This document shows, piece after piece, positions 16,489-25,278 of a DNA stretch of 53,417 nucleotides; position 1 is the first letter of the stretch, and the number at the start of each line of letters is the position of its first letter. The position numbers and the translations under genes were made by a program. The notes under the pieces are model-generated. The model saw nothing but the letters and a program-made list of their open reading frames with translations. It searched no databases and was not told the origin of the DNA. Origin of the DNA: Marinobacter aromaticivorans (GTDB lineage Bacteria; Pseudomonadota; Gammaproteobacteria; Pseudomonadales; Oleiphilaceae); assembly GCF_002806975.1 (NCBI RefSeq), contig NZ_NIHD01000018.1:1-53417 (forward strand), written 5' to 3'.

Positions 16489-17670
16489 ATGGCCAACCAA
16501 GCAAGTTTCAACTGGGAAGACCCGCTGTTGCTGGACCAGCAACTGACCGAAGACGAGCGTATGGTGCGCGAGAGTGCTCGCCAGTTTGCCGAAAGTAAGC
16601 TCCGGCCCCGGGTGCTGGAAGCCTTCCGCAACGAACAGACCGACCCGGAGATATTCCGGGAAATGGGCGAGACAGGCCTGCTGGGGTGTACCATTCCCGA
16701 GCAATACGGCGGTAGCGGGCTGAACTACGTGTGTTATGGCCTGATCGCTCGCGAGGTGGAGCGGGTGGACTCCGGTTACCGGTCCATGATGAGTGTACAG
16801 TCATCCCTGGTGATGGTGCCCATCTACGAATTCGGTAATGAGGAAACCCGCCAGAAGTATCTGCCCAAACTCGCTTCCGGAGAATGGATCGGGTGTTTCG
16901 GGTTGACCGAACCAGACCATGGCTCCGATCCCGGCAACATGGCGACACGCGCCCGCAAGGTGGACGGCGGTTACCGCCTGACCGGCAGCAAGATGTGGAT
17001 CACTAACAGCCCGATCGCTGATGTGTTCGTGGTCTGGGCCAAGGACGACGACGGCGCGATTCGCGGCTTTGTGCTGGAGAAGGGCTGGGAGGGCCTGACT
17101 GCCCCGGCGATTCACGGCAAGGTAGGGTTGCGGGCCTCGATCACCGGTGAAATCGTGATGGACGGCGTCTTTGTGCCGGAAGAAAACGCCTTCCCGGACG
17201 TGCGGGGGCTGAAGGGGCCGTTCACCTGCCTGAACTCCGCCCGTTACGGTATTTCCTGGGGTGCCCTCGGCGCTGCCGAAGACTGCTGGCACACCGCACG
17301 TAAATACGTGCTTGATCGAAAACAGTTCAATCGACCTCTGGCCGCCAATCAACTGATCCAGAAAAAGCTGGCAGATATGCAGACCGACATCACCCTGGCC
17401 CTGCAAGGCTGCCTGCGTCTTGGTCGGATGAAGGATGAGGGCACGGCGGCTGTCGAGATCACTTCCATCATGAAGCGCAATTCCTGTGGCAAGGCTCTGG
17501 ATGTTGCCCGCCTGGCCAGGGATATGCTCGGGGGTAACGGCATAAGTGATGAATTCGGGGTGGCGCGACACCTGGTGAATCTGGAAGTGGTGAACACCTA
17601 TGAAGGCACCCACGACGTGCACGCCCTGATTCTTGGTCGAGCCCAGACCGGGCTTCAGGCGTTCTTCTGA
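16489..17670 (+). CDS. gcdH: Glutaryl-CoA dehydrogenase
   Basis: Decarboxylating acyl-CoA dehydrogenase, 393 residues, converting glutaryl-CoA to crotonyl-CoA and CO2. The family hallmarks are FNWEDPLLLDQQLTEDERMV at the N-terminus, GYRSMMSVQSSLVM, GCFGLTEPDHGSDPGNMATR (with the Arg that binds the distal carboxylate), RYGISWGALGAAEDCWHTAR and the catalytic NTYEGTHDVHALILGRA with Glu372. Start ATG 16489 is chosen for the standard N-terminus. It ends the plus-strand operon, in keeping with glutaryl-CoA as the product of beta-oxidising pimeloyl-CoA. Confidence 0.95.
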   Translation: MANQASFNWEDPLLLDQQLTEDERMVRESARQFAESKLRPRVLEAFRNEQTDPEIFREMGETGLLGCTIPEQYGGSGLNYVCYGLIAREVERVDSGYRSMMSVQSSLVMVPIYEFGNEETRQKYLPKLASGEWIGCFGLTEPDHGSDPGNMATRARKVDGGYRLTGSKMWITNSPIADVFVVWAKDDDGAIRGFVLEKGWEGLTAPAIHGKVGLRASITGEIVMDGVFVPEENAFPDVRGLKGPFTCLNSARYGISWGALGAAEDCWHTARKYVLDRKQFNRPLAANQLIQKKLADMQTDITLALQGCLRLGRMKDEGTAAVEITSIMKRNSCGKALDVARLARDMLGGNGISDEFGVARHLVNLEVVNTYEGTHDVHALILGRAQTGLQAFF

Positions 17671-17681
17671 TCTTTTGTGCA

Positions 17682-17710
17682 GGGGCCAATATAGGCATTG
17701 GCCCCTTTTA
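17682..17710 (+). terminator. Intrinsic terminator after gcdH
   Basis: GGGGCCAAT (17682-17690) pairs with ATTGGCCCC (17697-17705) around a six-base loop and is followed by TTTT. It lies 11 bases after the gcdH stop and ends the badK-pimCD-gcdH transcript. Confidence 0.9.
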
Positions 17711-17711
17711 G

Positions 17712-17920
17712 TCAGCCCGGACGTTTGAGCAATAACTCGGCAAGTAGCGTCGGACACTCGACCCATGGCACGTGGCCAATGCCTTCCAGAATCAGCGGAG
17801 CCGTCTGTTTCCTGCAGGCTGCCGAACCGAATCAGCACAGCACAATCTCCCCGGCCATTGCAGCCAGGCCCTTGGTGGCGGAACTGTCCGGCACCTTCTT
17901 CTGGGTAACTTCCCGGTCAC
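17712..17920 (-). pseudogene. Alpha/beta hydrolase C-terminal remnant
   Basis: The minus-strand end reads EGIGHVPWVECPTLLAELLL before TGA at 17712-17714. That is the usual C-terminus of an alpha/beta hydrolase, with the catalytic histidine in GH. A second piece in another frame (SSATKGLAAMAGEIVLC) lies upstream near 17850-17910. The part between them is deleted and the rest of the protein is absent. Confidence 0.5.
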
Positions 17921-17939
17921 CTGGACCCAGCGCCCTCGC

Positions 17940-18330
17940 AATATCTATCTGACCATTACCGTGGCCCGGTCACCATCGTGATTGCTCTCTTCGTGCGGCA
18001 TCTGCACCAGTTATTTCTTGTTTTGGATGCCATAGGTCAGGGGGCGTTTATGATTATTGGCTGCAATGTCGCGCCCAAACTGGGCTATGACAACATGGCG
18101 GTGATGGCAGGCACATAACCACCAGCTTTTTTAGCGGTACCATCAAGGATATCCCAAGTAACCGGACTCTGCAGGTGCTACGTCGCGAACTTTATACCAG
18201 CGTTTCACTGGTAGTTGCTTTTATGCACCTGACCTTGTTTCGTCAGAGCGTGGCCGAGAACGTAACCCTTCTTGCCGCGTTCAGCCTGGACTGCTGTAAT
18301 CGTGAACTGAGGCGATACGTGGCGATGACC
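17940..18330 (+). pseudogene. TRIC/UPF0126 membrane protein remnant
   Basis: Pieces in different frames resemble a trimeric intracellular cation channel family protein (YadS/YicG type). They are VLDAIGQGAFMIIGCNVAPK followed by LGYDNMAVMAG, then SGTIKDIPSNRTLQVLRREL and YTSVSLVVAFMHLTLF. The order matches the family (a glycine-rich helix, then the IRDIL-type motif), but stops and frame changes interrupt it. It is not functional. Confidence 0.45.
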
Positions 18331-18600
18331 ATTTGCATCACCGTCGAGAAGGTTCGGGACTTACTGTTGAAAAGTCTGGAATATTGCTTCGGCCAGTCTA
18401 AGCGTGTTCCGCAACCGCTGGAATGGCTGACGGACAACGGCATGGCTGAGACTTTCATGAGAGATTCAAATGGGACCATCCTTACCTGATCGATCTTCCT
18501 GATGCAACCACTGTAATGGCGAAGTTAGCGGAATGGAACGAGGACTATAACCGCAGCTACCCGCTGCGCCAGGACCGTCCTCGTGGCGATCGCAAAGTAC
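18328..18600 (+). pseudogene. IS3-family transposase (orfB) fragment
   Basis: The frame carries VEKVRDLLLKSLEYCFGQSK then PQPLEWLTDNG, the approach to the second catalytic Asp of IS3-type integrases. An internal deletion joins this to MAETFMRD. A later piece in another frame, LAEWNEDYNRSYPL, is the usual end of these proteins. The N-terminus and terminal repeats are missing. Confidence 0.55.
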
Positions 18601-18800
18601 GAGTTGCTACCGAGGAGATTGTGCGTTTGACGGCACAATCCTGTCCGGTCAATGTGATGCATTGGAGCACCCGTTCGATGGCAGAGCAATGACAAACACA
18701 AGTCCGGACACGGTCCGCCGGATTTGGCGGGCTCACGGGCTGAAGCTCTATCGTTTGCAGCGTTCAAGATCTCACGTGATTGGCTGGACGTTGGGCTGAC
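18601..18800 (+). pseudogene. IS630-family transposase, N-terminal fragment
   Basis: Reading across a frameshift gives WSTRSMAEQ followed by SPDTVRRIWRAHGLKLYRLQ, the helix-turn-helix entry of IS630-type transposases. The DDE part is absent. From about 18800 to the HIT gene at 19013 I recognise no gene; a short hydrophobic frame (DVFLFAIILFTMAIVR) at 18850-18905 could not be assigned. Confidence 0.5.
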
Positions 18801-19012
18801 CATGGGTCATTGAATACAGGATCACAACCATTAGCGCCATAGTCCATTCCCAGGCAGATGTTTTTCTGTTCGCTATAATCCTGTTTACGATGGCGATTGT
18901 GCGATAGGGAGCGTAGTTTTCACGTTTATGCTATCCTTGTCTCTGGAGCCGGAGTCAACCGATTCCCCCTCTGTGGTGTACTTATAGGCAGCTTTTAGGA
19001 GGAAAGAAACTT

Positions 19013-19339
19013 ATGAGCGACTGTATCTTCTGTAAGATGATCGACGGCGAGATTAAGCCTGATATCGTACTCGAAACGGACAGCGTTTTAGCTTTTCACG
19101 ACAGTAATCCGCAAGCGCCCACCCATGTTTTGATCATTCCAAAGCAACATATTCCGACCATGAACGATCTGGAGCCAGAAGATGTCCGGTTGATGGGGGA
19201 CCTATCTCTGGCGGCGCGTAAGGTCGCTGAGAGGGAAGGGGTGTCGGGAAATTTTCGCACCACGATCAACTGCGGCAGGGACGGTGGCCAACTGGTGTTT
19301 CATCTTCATATGCACTTGCTAGGCTGGCCATCAGACTAG
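19013..19339 (+). CDS. HIT-family nucleotide-binding protein (HinT-like)
   Basis: Small HIT-domain protein, 108 residues, expected to hydrolyse nucleoside phosphoramidates such as adenosine 5'-monophosphoramidate in the cytoplasm. It starts MSDCIFCKMIDGEIKPDIVL and carries PTHVLIIPKQHIPTMNDL and the histidine triad QLVFHLHMHLLG near residues 94-105. AGGAGG lies nine bases before ATG 19013. The frame is intact. It ends a few residues after the triad, slightly shorter than usual, perhaps because its 3' end is at the edge of a transposase remnant. It is an isolated housekeeping gene among dead elements. Confidence 0.88.
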   Translation: MSDCIFCKMIDGEIKPDIVLETDSVLAFHDSNPQAPTHVLIIPKQHIPTMNDLEPEDVRLMGDLSLAARKVAEREGVSGNFRTTINCGRDGGQLVFHLHMHLLGWPSD

Positions 19340-19562
19340 ACATGCTGGATTGACCTACCCCATCATAATGCGCTCGACTGACGTGCTTTCCTTGGCTATA
19401 GGCATCAGTTCGGCGAATCGCTCCAACGGCGGCTGTTGGCATTTTCCCGTTTGATGGCAATGAATGGATCCATGCAGGCCTTTTCGCTAGCGGCGACATT
19501 TGTGGCACTGAAATACCCGGTCTCCGCGAGCAGTATGTCAGCTTTACCCAACGACTCCGGTT
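19340..19562 (-). pseudogene. IS1182/IS4-like transposase fragment
   Basis: On the minus strand LLAETGYFSATNVAASEKAC then MDPFIAIKRENA resembles the mid-protein segment (ADAGYxSxxN...P.IA..R) of IS1182-type DDE transposases. The frame is lost after DSPN. A frame-shifted continuation is seen toward 19340. It truncates the 3' end of the group II intron that follows. Confidence 0.5.
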
Positions 19563-19572
19563 ATGCGGCCAA

Positions 19573-20075
19573 CTACATTAGCAAGCTTACCAAAGACAGG
19601 CCGTTGAACACCTTCTTTGGCAGTGCTAAGTTCATGTGGGGTGCGCCACTGTTCCACCAGGGTCCACGACCATTCGTGGCACCCATCCAGGCCCTCGGCT
19701 CGGTCAGGTTTAACCGCATCAGGTCGCGGGGCCGCCGTGTGCGGGCTCGTTTCCAGTGTAGCCAAAGGATCAACCGGAGTCGCCGCCGTAGCCAGCCATT
19801 CCGTGCTTCAAACGGTCGCTTCGACGCCGTCATACGATAGTACTTCACCCAGCTCCTGAGTACCGGGTTCAGCTTCCGGATGGTCGTCGTTAGCGATTGC
19901 TCGTGAGATCGCTTGAGCAGAGGACTCAGCTTGGCCACGAAGGCCCGTCGCCAAGGAAGATCCACGGCGCTTTTCGCCGTGTTCACCGTCAGGCGCAGAT
20001 GAGCTTCCAGGAAGGGGGTAATGCTGGTCATAACCCGATGGCCGGCTCGTTCGCTTCGGACATAGAGGTTGCGTC
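19573..20075 (-). pseudogene. Group II intron C maturase, C-terminal block
   Basis: After the YADD insertion the frame continues NLYVRSERAGHRVMTSITPF and LEAHLRLTVNTAKSAVDLPW. Then come the maturase domain X with LNPVLRSWVKYYRMT and KRPFEARNGWLRRRLRLILW, and the end LALPKKVFNGLSLVSLL. One frame is open from 20031 to 19573 (152 residues). It is only the last third of the original protein. Confidence 0.8.
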
Positions 20076-20255
20076 GAGTCGCCCCGGGGGGGCTGCCTTA
20101 TCCCCAGCTCGCTTCCCACCACCTCTCTTAAAGGCAGCAGTAGTGGGCGGTTTGGAGCCTCCGCCTGTACAGTGGTTCCGAGGCCCCTCCCTCATCTCGT
20201 GTGCAGCATGGCTACGCAGCAAGCTTGCGCTCGGCTGCGCGCCTTCGTGGCACAC
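20076..20255 (-). mobile_element. Deleted group II intron D inserted at the YADD site of intron C
   Basis: The host maturase reads LERRGYRFCRYAD down to 20260, then breaks. GTGTGCC at 20255 fits a group II 5' end, and GACTCGACG (20082-20074 on the minus strand) matches the 3' end of intron A at 7125-7133. Host sequence resumes with CAACCTCTATGTC. Only about 180 bases remain, with no maturase. A run of seven C/G near 20090 lies in the domain VI region. Confidence 0.6.
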
Positions 20256-20393
20256 CATGGTCCGCGTAGCGGCAGAACCGGTATCCCCGGCGCTCGAGAC
20301 ATGATGTTTTGACCTGCCCGTCCTCAACGATCGTGGGTTATTGTTGAGGACGGAAAGAAACCAACAGCAGAGTCACCTTGAGGAGGACAGGTC

Positions 20394-21638
20394 ATGAATG
20401 AGTTTAAACCAGAAGCGTCCCGAATCGATACTGTTGCAGGGAGGCTGGAACTACCCGGGCAGGAATGTTACGCCGCGTATGTGGGCCTGGATGTCCACAA
20501 GGAAACGATTGCGGTGGCGGTGGCGGTGGCGGTGGCCGAACCCGGTCGGCAGGAACCCTGCTCCGAAGGTGAGATTGCCAACCGCCCGACGATTGAGAAG
20601 CTCGTGCGGCGTCTGAGTGAGCGGTTTGGTGGTGGTGTTTTACAGTTTGTGTATGAGGCGGGGCCGTGCGGCTATGGTCTGTATCACCAGCTCGTCGGTA
20701 CCGGGCATACCTGTGAGGTGGTGGCGCCATCGCGCATTCCCAAGGCACCGGCGGAGCGGATCAAGACGGACCGCCGGGATGCATTGAAGCTGGCCCGCCT
20801 TGCGCGCAGCGGCGATCTGACGCCGGTCTGGGTGCCCGGCCCGGAGCAGGAAGCGATGCGGGATCTGACCCGTGCTCGTGGCGATATGAAGTCGCAGGAA
20901 CGCAAGGCCCGCCAGCAGCTGAGCGCTTTCGTGCTGCGTCACGGTCACGCCTGGCCTGCGGGCAAGAAGCGCTGGACGGAAGCCCACTACACATGGCTGG
21001 AGTCGCTGAAATTTACGCACGACTGGCAGTAGGTGGTACTGCAGGAGTATGTCGATGCGGTGAAGGCGGCGACACAGCGGGTGGCCGATTTGCGGACACA
21101 GATGGAACGGGCGTTGGCGCAGTGGTCCCTGGCACCGGTGGTGGAAGCCCTAGTCGCGCTGCGGGGGATCGACACACTGGCCGCCATGGTGTTGCTGGCC
21201 GAGTTGGGGGATATCTCCCGCTTCGACTCGCCCCGCCAGTTAATGGCATTTTTGGGGCTGGTGCCGAGCGAACACAGCAGTGGCGGGAGGCGTCGTCAGG
21301 GCGGCATCACGCTCACGGGCAATGGGCATGCCCGGCGGATGCTGGTCGAGTCAGCCTGGAGTTACCGCTTCCCGGCACGCCAGACGAAATACCTCAAGCG
21401 TAAGGCCGCCCCAGCGTCAGAGGCCGCGAAGGGTATCGCCTGGCAAGCCCAAAAACGGCTTTGCGGTCGCTACCGGGATCTCATTCAGGCGGGCAAGAAC
21501 AGCAAACTGGTGTGTGTGGCGATTGCGAGGGAATTGGCAGGTTTTATCTGGGCGATCGTCCGGGAAGAAATACCGAGGGTTCGCGGGCCGCGAACGTCGG
21601 GTAAACGCCAATCCATCAACAGGCATAGGATGAGGTAA
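20394..21638 (+). pseudogene. IS110-family transposase with in-frame amber codon
   Basis: DEDD transposase of about 414 residues when read through one TAG at 21030-21032. The N-terminal RuvC-like half has YAAYVGLDVHKETIAVAVAV, VYEAGPCGYGLYHQLVGTGH and KTDRRDALKLARLARSGDLT. The C-terminal half has LVALRGIDTLAAMVLLAELG, FDSPRQLMAFLGLVPSEHSS and GNGHARRMLVESAWSYR with the catalytic serine region. The codons around the stop read DWQ-stop-VVLQEYVDAV, where family members usually have another Gln, so CAG to TAG is the likely change. A GCGGTG repeat at 20512-20535 adds extra Ala-Val pairs after ETI. A strong GAGGAGG site precedes ATG 20394. Confidence 0.85.
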
Positions 21639-21887
21639 AGAGGCACGTTGAGTCAGAGCAGGGCCAGACCGGTGTGGAGAACCCTTGAGGACACTAAACC
21701 GGCAGTGGCCGGGAATCCGCCCAAAGGCGGTTCCGGTCGCTGATCCCTGCTACTAGAGAAAGGCCAGCTCCGCGACGTAGTGAAGTCAGGTCGGTAACCA
21801 ATCCACGTATATCAGTATGATCCACCGTCGCAAACTGTCTGGCCCTACTCTGATCCAACGTGCTTAACCGGAGGTGCAACCATTTGA
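21639..21887 (+). ncRNA. Structured 3' region of the IS110-type element, candidate bridge RNA
   Basis: This stretch has no reading frame but is highly structured. Bases 21644-21665 and 21841-21862 form a 22-bp inverted repeat with few mismatches (CACGTTG...AGGGCC). Inside it are further stems, for example GGGAATCCGCC/GGCGGTTCC near 21711-21734. IS1111-group elements carry their guide (bridge) RNA between the transposase and the 3' end, so position and structure fit. No covariance test was possible here. Confidence 0.45.
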
Positions 21888-21907
21888 CAGGTCAAAACAT
21901 ATCAGTG

Positions 21908-21961
21908 TCCCGATCCAGTTCGGTCAAGAGCACGTTGGAGAGCACGGGTGACAGGGGGCCC
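21908..21961 (-). pseudogene. Group II intron C maturase, palm block
   Basis: Between the RIT element and the IS110-type element the minus strand encodes GGPLSPVLSNVLLTELDRD. This is the reverse-transcriptase block that follows GTPQ and precedes YADD. It links the blocks on either side and proves that the flanking elements interrupted one gene. Confidence 0.8.
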
Positions 21962-22059
21962 CCTTATGTCCAGTAAATGATTATGCAAAGTAAACCGTCA
22001 CAGCGTAGAGAAGAAAGGAACGATCAGTGGATTTACTTCGCATAATTCCGTCAACTCAG

Positions 22060-23070
22060 TCAAAATCTGCTCAACCACTCAAGTAGCGCGTCATCTGTTG
22101 TCCAATCGGGTAACTCGTCGGAAATAAGTGATGGGTAGACCTGCTCAAGGGCCTTTCGCTTTAACTCGGTATCTGCCCGAGCATAGATTTCCGTCGTTGC
22201 GATATCTGTGTGACCCATGAGGTCGCGGATATAGATTAAGTTTACGCCAGACTGCAGCAGGTGCATGGCTTTCGAATGGCGTAGCGCATGTGGTGTGACG
22301 TGCTCGGGAATGTCTGTCGAGTGTCGTCGGGCTTGAGTGGCATATTTCTCCAGAATAAACGCCACCCCGGCGCGGGTCATCTTCTGTCGTCGGCGATTGA
22401 AAAACACGGGGCAGTCCTGTGTTCCGTTCCGCTCCAAGTGCCATTCGTCCAGATACCGCCCGAGTAATTTGGTGGTTGGGGACATTAACGGGACTTGGCG
22501 GGCTTTGTTCCCCTTGCCCGTCAAGGTCAGAAGTGGAGGTGGTGCTAGACGAATGTCACGGACCCGTAAATCCAGCAGTTCCTGTACCCGTGCACCGGTA
22601 TCATACAGCACGGCGAGCAGGGTCGCGTCACGTCGGCCGCTTCGTGTGGCCCGGTCGGGCTGTGCTAGGAGTACTTGCAAAGCGGCCGGCGTCAGATGCG
22701 CGATCACCGGGCGGGGTGTCTTTTTCATGGGCAGGGCCAGGATCTTCTGATACAACCATAAGCCGGCCGGGTCTTCGGTTTGCAAATAGCGATAGAACGC
22801 ATGGATACAGGCCAATCTTTGGTTGCGAGTGGCGATCTGGTTATGGCGCTTTGTTTCCAGCCATTCAAGAAAGCCAATAATAAGCTGGTCATCGATATCA
22901 CTGAGCGACAGTCGTTCAATCGCTAAGCCTCGGACACATTGACAGTAACGGAGGAGCAGCTTGAAGGTATCGCGATAGGACTGGACTGTGTGAAGGCTGG
23001 CGTTTTTCTGGCCAGGCAAGTAGCTGGATAAGTAAGTGGTCAGTGCTTGGGCAAAATCAGTCGGTTTCAT
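22060..23070 (-). CDS. ritC: Tyrosine recombinase, third of the RIT trio
   Basis: Site-specific recombinase of 336 residues. Start ATG 23070 (MKPTDFAQALTTYLSSYLPG) overlaps the end of the middle gene by 14 bases, which suits translational coupling; the longer frame from 23109 is unlikely. The N-terminal SAM-like domain is followed by the catalytic domain with Arg in YDTGARVQELLDLRVRDI, a HxxR box in PHALRHSKAMHLLQSG, and a late His and Tyr in LMGHTDIATTEIYARAD. The catalytic set appears complete. It lies about 70 bases from the left terminal repeat. Confidence 0.88.
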   Translation of the reverse strand: MKPTDFAQALTTYLSSYLPGQKNASLHTVQSYRDTFKLLLRYCQCVRGLAIERLSLSDIDDQLIIGFLEWLETKRHNQIATRNQRLACIHAFYRYLQTEDPAGLWLYQKILALPMKKTPRPVIAHLTPAALQVLLAQPDRATRSGRRDATLLAVLYDTGARVQELLDLRVRDIRLAPPPLLTLTGKGNKARQVPLMSPTTKLLGRYLDEWHLERNGTQDCPVFFNRRRQKMTRAGVAFILEKYATQARRHSTDIPEHVTPHALRHSKAMHLLQSGVNLIYIRDLMGHTDIATTEIYARADTELKRKALEQVYPSLISDELPDWTTDDALLEWLSRF

Positions 23071-24046
23071 CACTGCTGCCTCCCTCGATGTCGGGCACGA
23101 CATAACCAACGCTCTGCTCTACCCGAACAGTGATATCCGGATAGAGATCAGCGGTCAGCCGTAAATAGTATGCGGAATCCTGAAAGGAGTAGTGGCCCAA
23201 ATAGGTTTTAAGCAAGGGCAAATAGGCCGCCAGATCCTTGCTGTCACGCACCCAGCCCTTCAGGCAGTGAACCGCGAAGGTATGCCGAAAGTCGTGCACG
23301 CGGGGACCCTTGCCCCAGCCGCCATGAGAGATCCCGGCGTGCCAGAGAAATCGACGGAAGTTTTTATAGACATTGCCCACGGAGAGCGGATGGTGATCCG
23401 CAAGCCAGAAGACGCATTCATTCGTTCCTGAAAATCGATGTACCTGCTGAAAATAGCGCAGTAGGCGCTCCTGGAGCCCCTCTGTAACAGGAACCAGACG
23501 ATCCTTGTGAAACTTGGTATCCCGGATCGTCAACACGCCTGCGTCAGGATCCACGTCAGCGATCCGCAGGTGCAATATCTCGGACACCCGCAAGCCGCAA
23601 CCGTACAGGAGGCGAAACAGCAGAGGCATGGTCAGGTGGCGGTAAGGCACCTCAGGGCAGTAAGCGCAGGCGTCCACTTGGCAAAAAAAAGCCCTGAGTT
23701 CCGCCGCACTGAAAATATGGGGAACATAGCGAGGCCCCTTGGGCAAGCGCCCGACAGGCGTCACATAAGCCGGCAAGCCCAGCCGTGCCATATACAGCGC
23801 CAATTGCCGGACCACCTGAATACGCCCTTTCCATGTGGCATGCGCTTCGTGCGGACGCTTTTGATTCCATCCCTCTACGAGGGATTCATCCAAGCTGGGT
23901 CTGGTCCAGTGTGAAGTGATGCAGAATTGGTCGAAATGCCGGAGTGTCCGTGCCGGCGTATCGTAGTGGAAGCCCAGCGCCCGCTTGTGCTGGAGCAGGC
24001 CTTCCATGTATTCCGCCAATGGACCCTGATAGCTTACAGTATTCAT
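23057..24046 (-). CDS. ritB: Tyrosine recombinase, middle gene of the RIT trio
   Basis: Recombinase of 329 residues starting MNTVSYQGPLAEYMEGLLQH at 24046. The start overlaps the preceding stop by four bases (ATGA). Catalytic residues are visible in YGCGLRVSEILHLRIADVD (Arg), VHDFRHTFAVHCLKGW (HxxR), and YLGHYSFQDSAYYLRLTADL (His and Tyr). The spacing between the second Arg box and the last His is longer than usual because of a ten-residue insert (VRDSKDLAAY), a trait of RIT middle recombinases as far as I recall. The gene is intact. Confidence 0.88.
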   Translation of the reverse strand: MNTVSYQGPLAEYMEGLLQHKRALGFHYDTPARTLRHFDQFCITSHWTRPSLDESLVEGWNQKRPHEAHATWKGRIQVVRQLALYMARLGLPAYVTPVGRLPKGPRYVPHIFSAAELRAFFCQVDACAYCPEVPYRHLTMPLLFRLLYGCGLRVSEILHLRIADVDPDAGVLTIRDTKFHKDRLVPVTEGLQERLLRYFQQVHRFSGTNECVFWLADHHPLSVGNVYKNFRRFLWHAGISHGGWGKGPRVHDFRHTFAVHCLKGWVRDSKDLAAYLPLLKTYLGHYSFQDSAYYLRLTADLYPDITVRVEQSVGYVVPDIEGGSSDETD

Positions 24047-25278
24047 TGGCGCAGCTCCTTGTCCGGGTCAAGGGCGCATTCGCGCAGCCGCTCCACGTCG
24101 ATTTTAAGATACACGGCTGTCGAATCGGTATTGGCATGGCCGAGGATGTCGGAGATGACGGCCAAGGGCGTTTGATGCTCCAGCAAGAGGCTGGCCAACG
24201 TATGCCGTAGCGAATGCATGCCGCGTTTCCTGTTAACAGGCAGTGAAATGTGCGCCAACTTACGGTACTTCTCCAGGATCTGATATAGATGATCATCGTC
24301 GGCAAAGGGCTCCAGTGGCGCAAGATGCCGTAAAAAGACATAGGATGATTCCACTTGGGGACGACCGTGCTGCAGGTAGTCAATAATTGCCCAGCCGACA
24401 TCGGGTAACAGAGGAAGACTGAGCACCTGACCGGTCTTTGAAACCACGAACTCGATCCGACGTTCGCTCCAGTGCAGATCGGCCATCTGCAAGTGCTTGA
24501 CATCCATGGTGCGCAAACCCAACCGTGCAACCAGCAGGATCATGGCATAGTCCCGTTTGCCCGAGGGATTGCCCCGATCAATTGCGTTCAGCACCTGGGT
24601 GACTTGTTCTGCCGTCCACGCCGACGGGATGCGCGCGTGTTTGTGCACCAAAACGCTGGGAACCTTGTCCGCCAGGTTCTGGGCATGCTGCTTCGTGGCA
24701 TGGAGGTAGCGCAAAAAAGAACGTAGGGCACAACACTGCAGCTCAATCGTTTTGGCCTGATAGCCACGCCACGTCAGCGTATAGGAGGCACAATGCCCAG
24801 CGGCAATGTGGGCGCACTCCGTTACACTTTGGGACTCCAGAAAGCTGAGAAATTTCTCGGCCCCCTTACGATAGTGATCTTGGGTCACCGGAGAAAACTG
24901 TCTTTGTTGGCAGTCGGCCGTATACAAAGATAAGGTGCGCTTGAAGGCATCGGTCTGCAACAACTCCCGGTGTTTGTAGTATCGGCGCAGAATACAACCG
25001 TGTTGCTGGAAATCGCCCAGCATACGAACGACGCGCCCGACATTGATCACGCTTTGTGTCAGGCTGCCGTTTTGCTCTCGTTCCAGGAAGTTGTATCGTG
25101 ATTCCAGAAAACGCAATCCCAGCTTTTCCGTGAAGCAAGCGCTATCTTCGGCTTCCAGAAACAGGCCAATCTTGTTCCATATGTTGTGATAGAAGCGGAT
25201 GGTTGAGGCGGTGTAATGCAGCCGTATTAGTTCTTGTTCAAGCTCCGCTGTGAGTTCAGAAAAGGGTTGTTGATTCAT
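24043..25278 (-). CDS. ritA: Tyrosine recombinase, first of the RIT trio
   Basis: Recombinase of 411 residues. ATG 25278 (MNQQPFSELTAELEQELIRL) is chosen because GGAGGAA lies just upstream; the frame is open to 25323. A longer N-terminal domain contains PVTQDHYRKGAEKFLSFLES. The catalytic part shows RLGLRTMDVKHLQMADL, HSLRHTLASLLLEHQTP and LGHANTDSTAVYLKIDVERL, with Arg, HxxR, His and Tyr all present. It is transcribed from the right end, next to the hairpin at 25427-25457. Confidence 0.88.
   Translation of the reverse strand: MNQQPFSELTAELEQELIRLHYTASTIRFYHNIWNKIGLFLEAEDSACFTEKLGLRFLESRYNFLEREQNGSLTQSVINVGRVVRMLGDFQQHGCILRRYYKHRELLQTDAFKRTLSLYTADCQQRQFSPVTQDHYRKGAEKFLSFLESQSVTECAHIAAGHCASYTLTWRGYQAKTIELQCCALRSFLRYLHATKQHAQNLADKVPSVLVHKHARIPSAWTAEQVTQVLNAIDRGNPSGKRDYAMILLVARLGLRTMDVKHLQMADLHWSERRIEFVVSKTGQVLSLPLLPDVGWAIIDYLQHGRPQVESSYVFLRHLAPLEPFADDDHLYQILEKYRKLAHISLPVNRKRGMHSLRHTLASLLLEHQTPLAVISDILGHANTDSTAVYLKIDVERLRECALDPDKELRQ

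Larger units (their letters stand above)
20300..21907 (+). mobile_element. IS110/IS1111-type element inside intron C
   Basis: A 13-bp perfect inverted repeat, ATGTTTTGACCTG at 20304-20316 and its complement at 21888-21900, bounds a transposase gene and a 250-base 3' non-coding region. Outside it, host maturase codons LLTELDRD (minus strand) and LERRGYRFC join if the element is removed. Total size of about 1.6 kb is normal for the family. Exact ends are uncertain by a few bases because these elements leave little or no duplication. Confidence 0.75.

Noticed and set aside
19013..19339. HIT gene as part of a mobile element
   Set aside because: Its frame is intact with its own ribosome site and it belongs to a general housekeeping family; the elements around it are merely neighbours.
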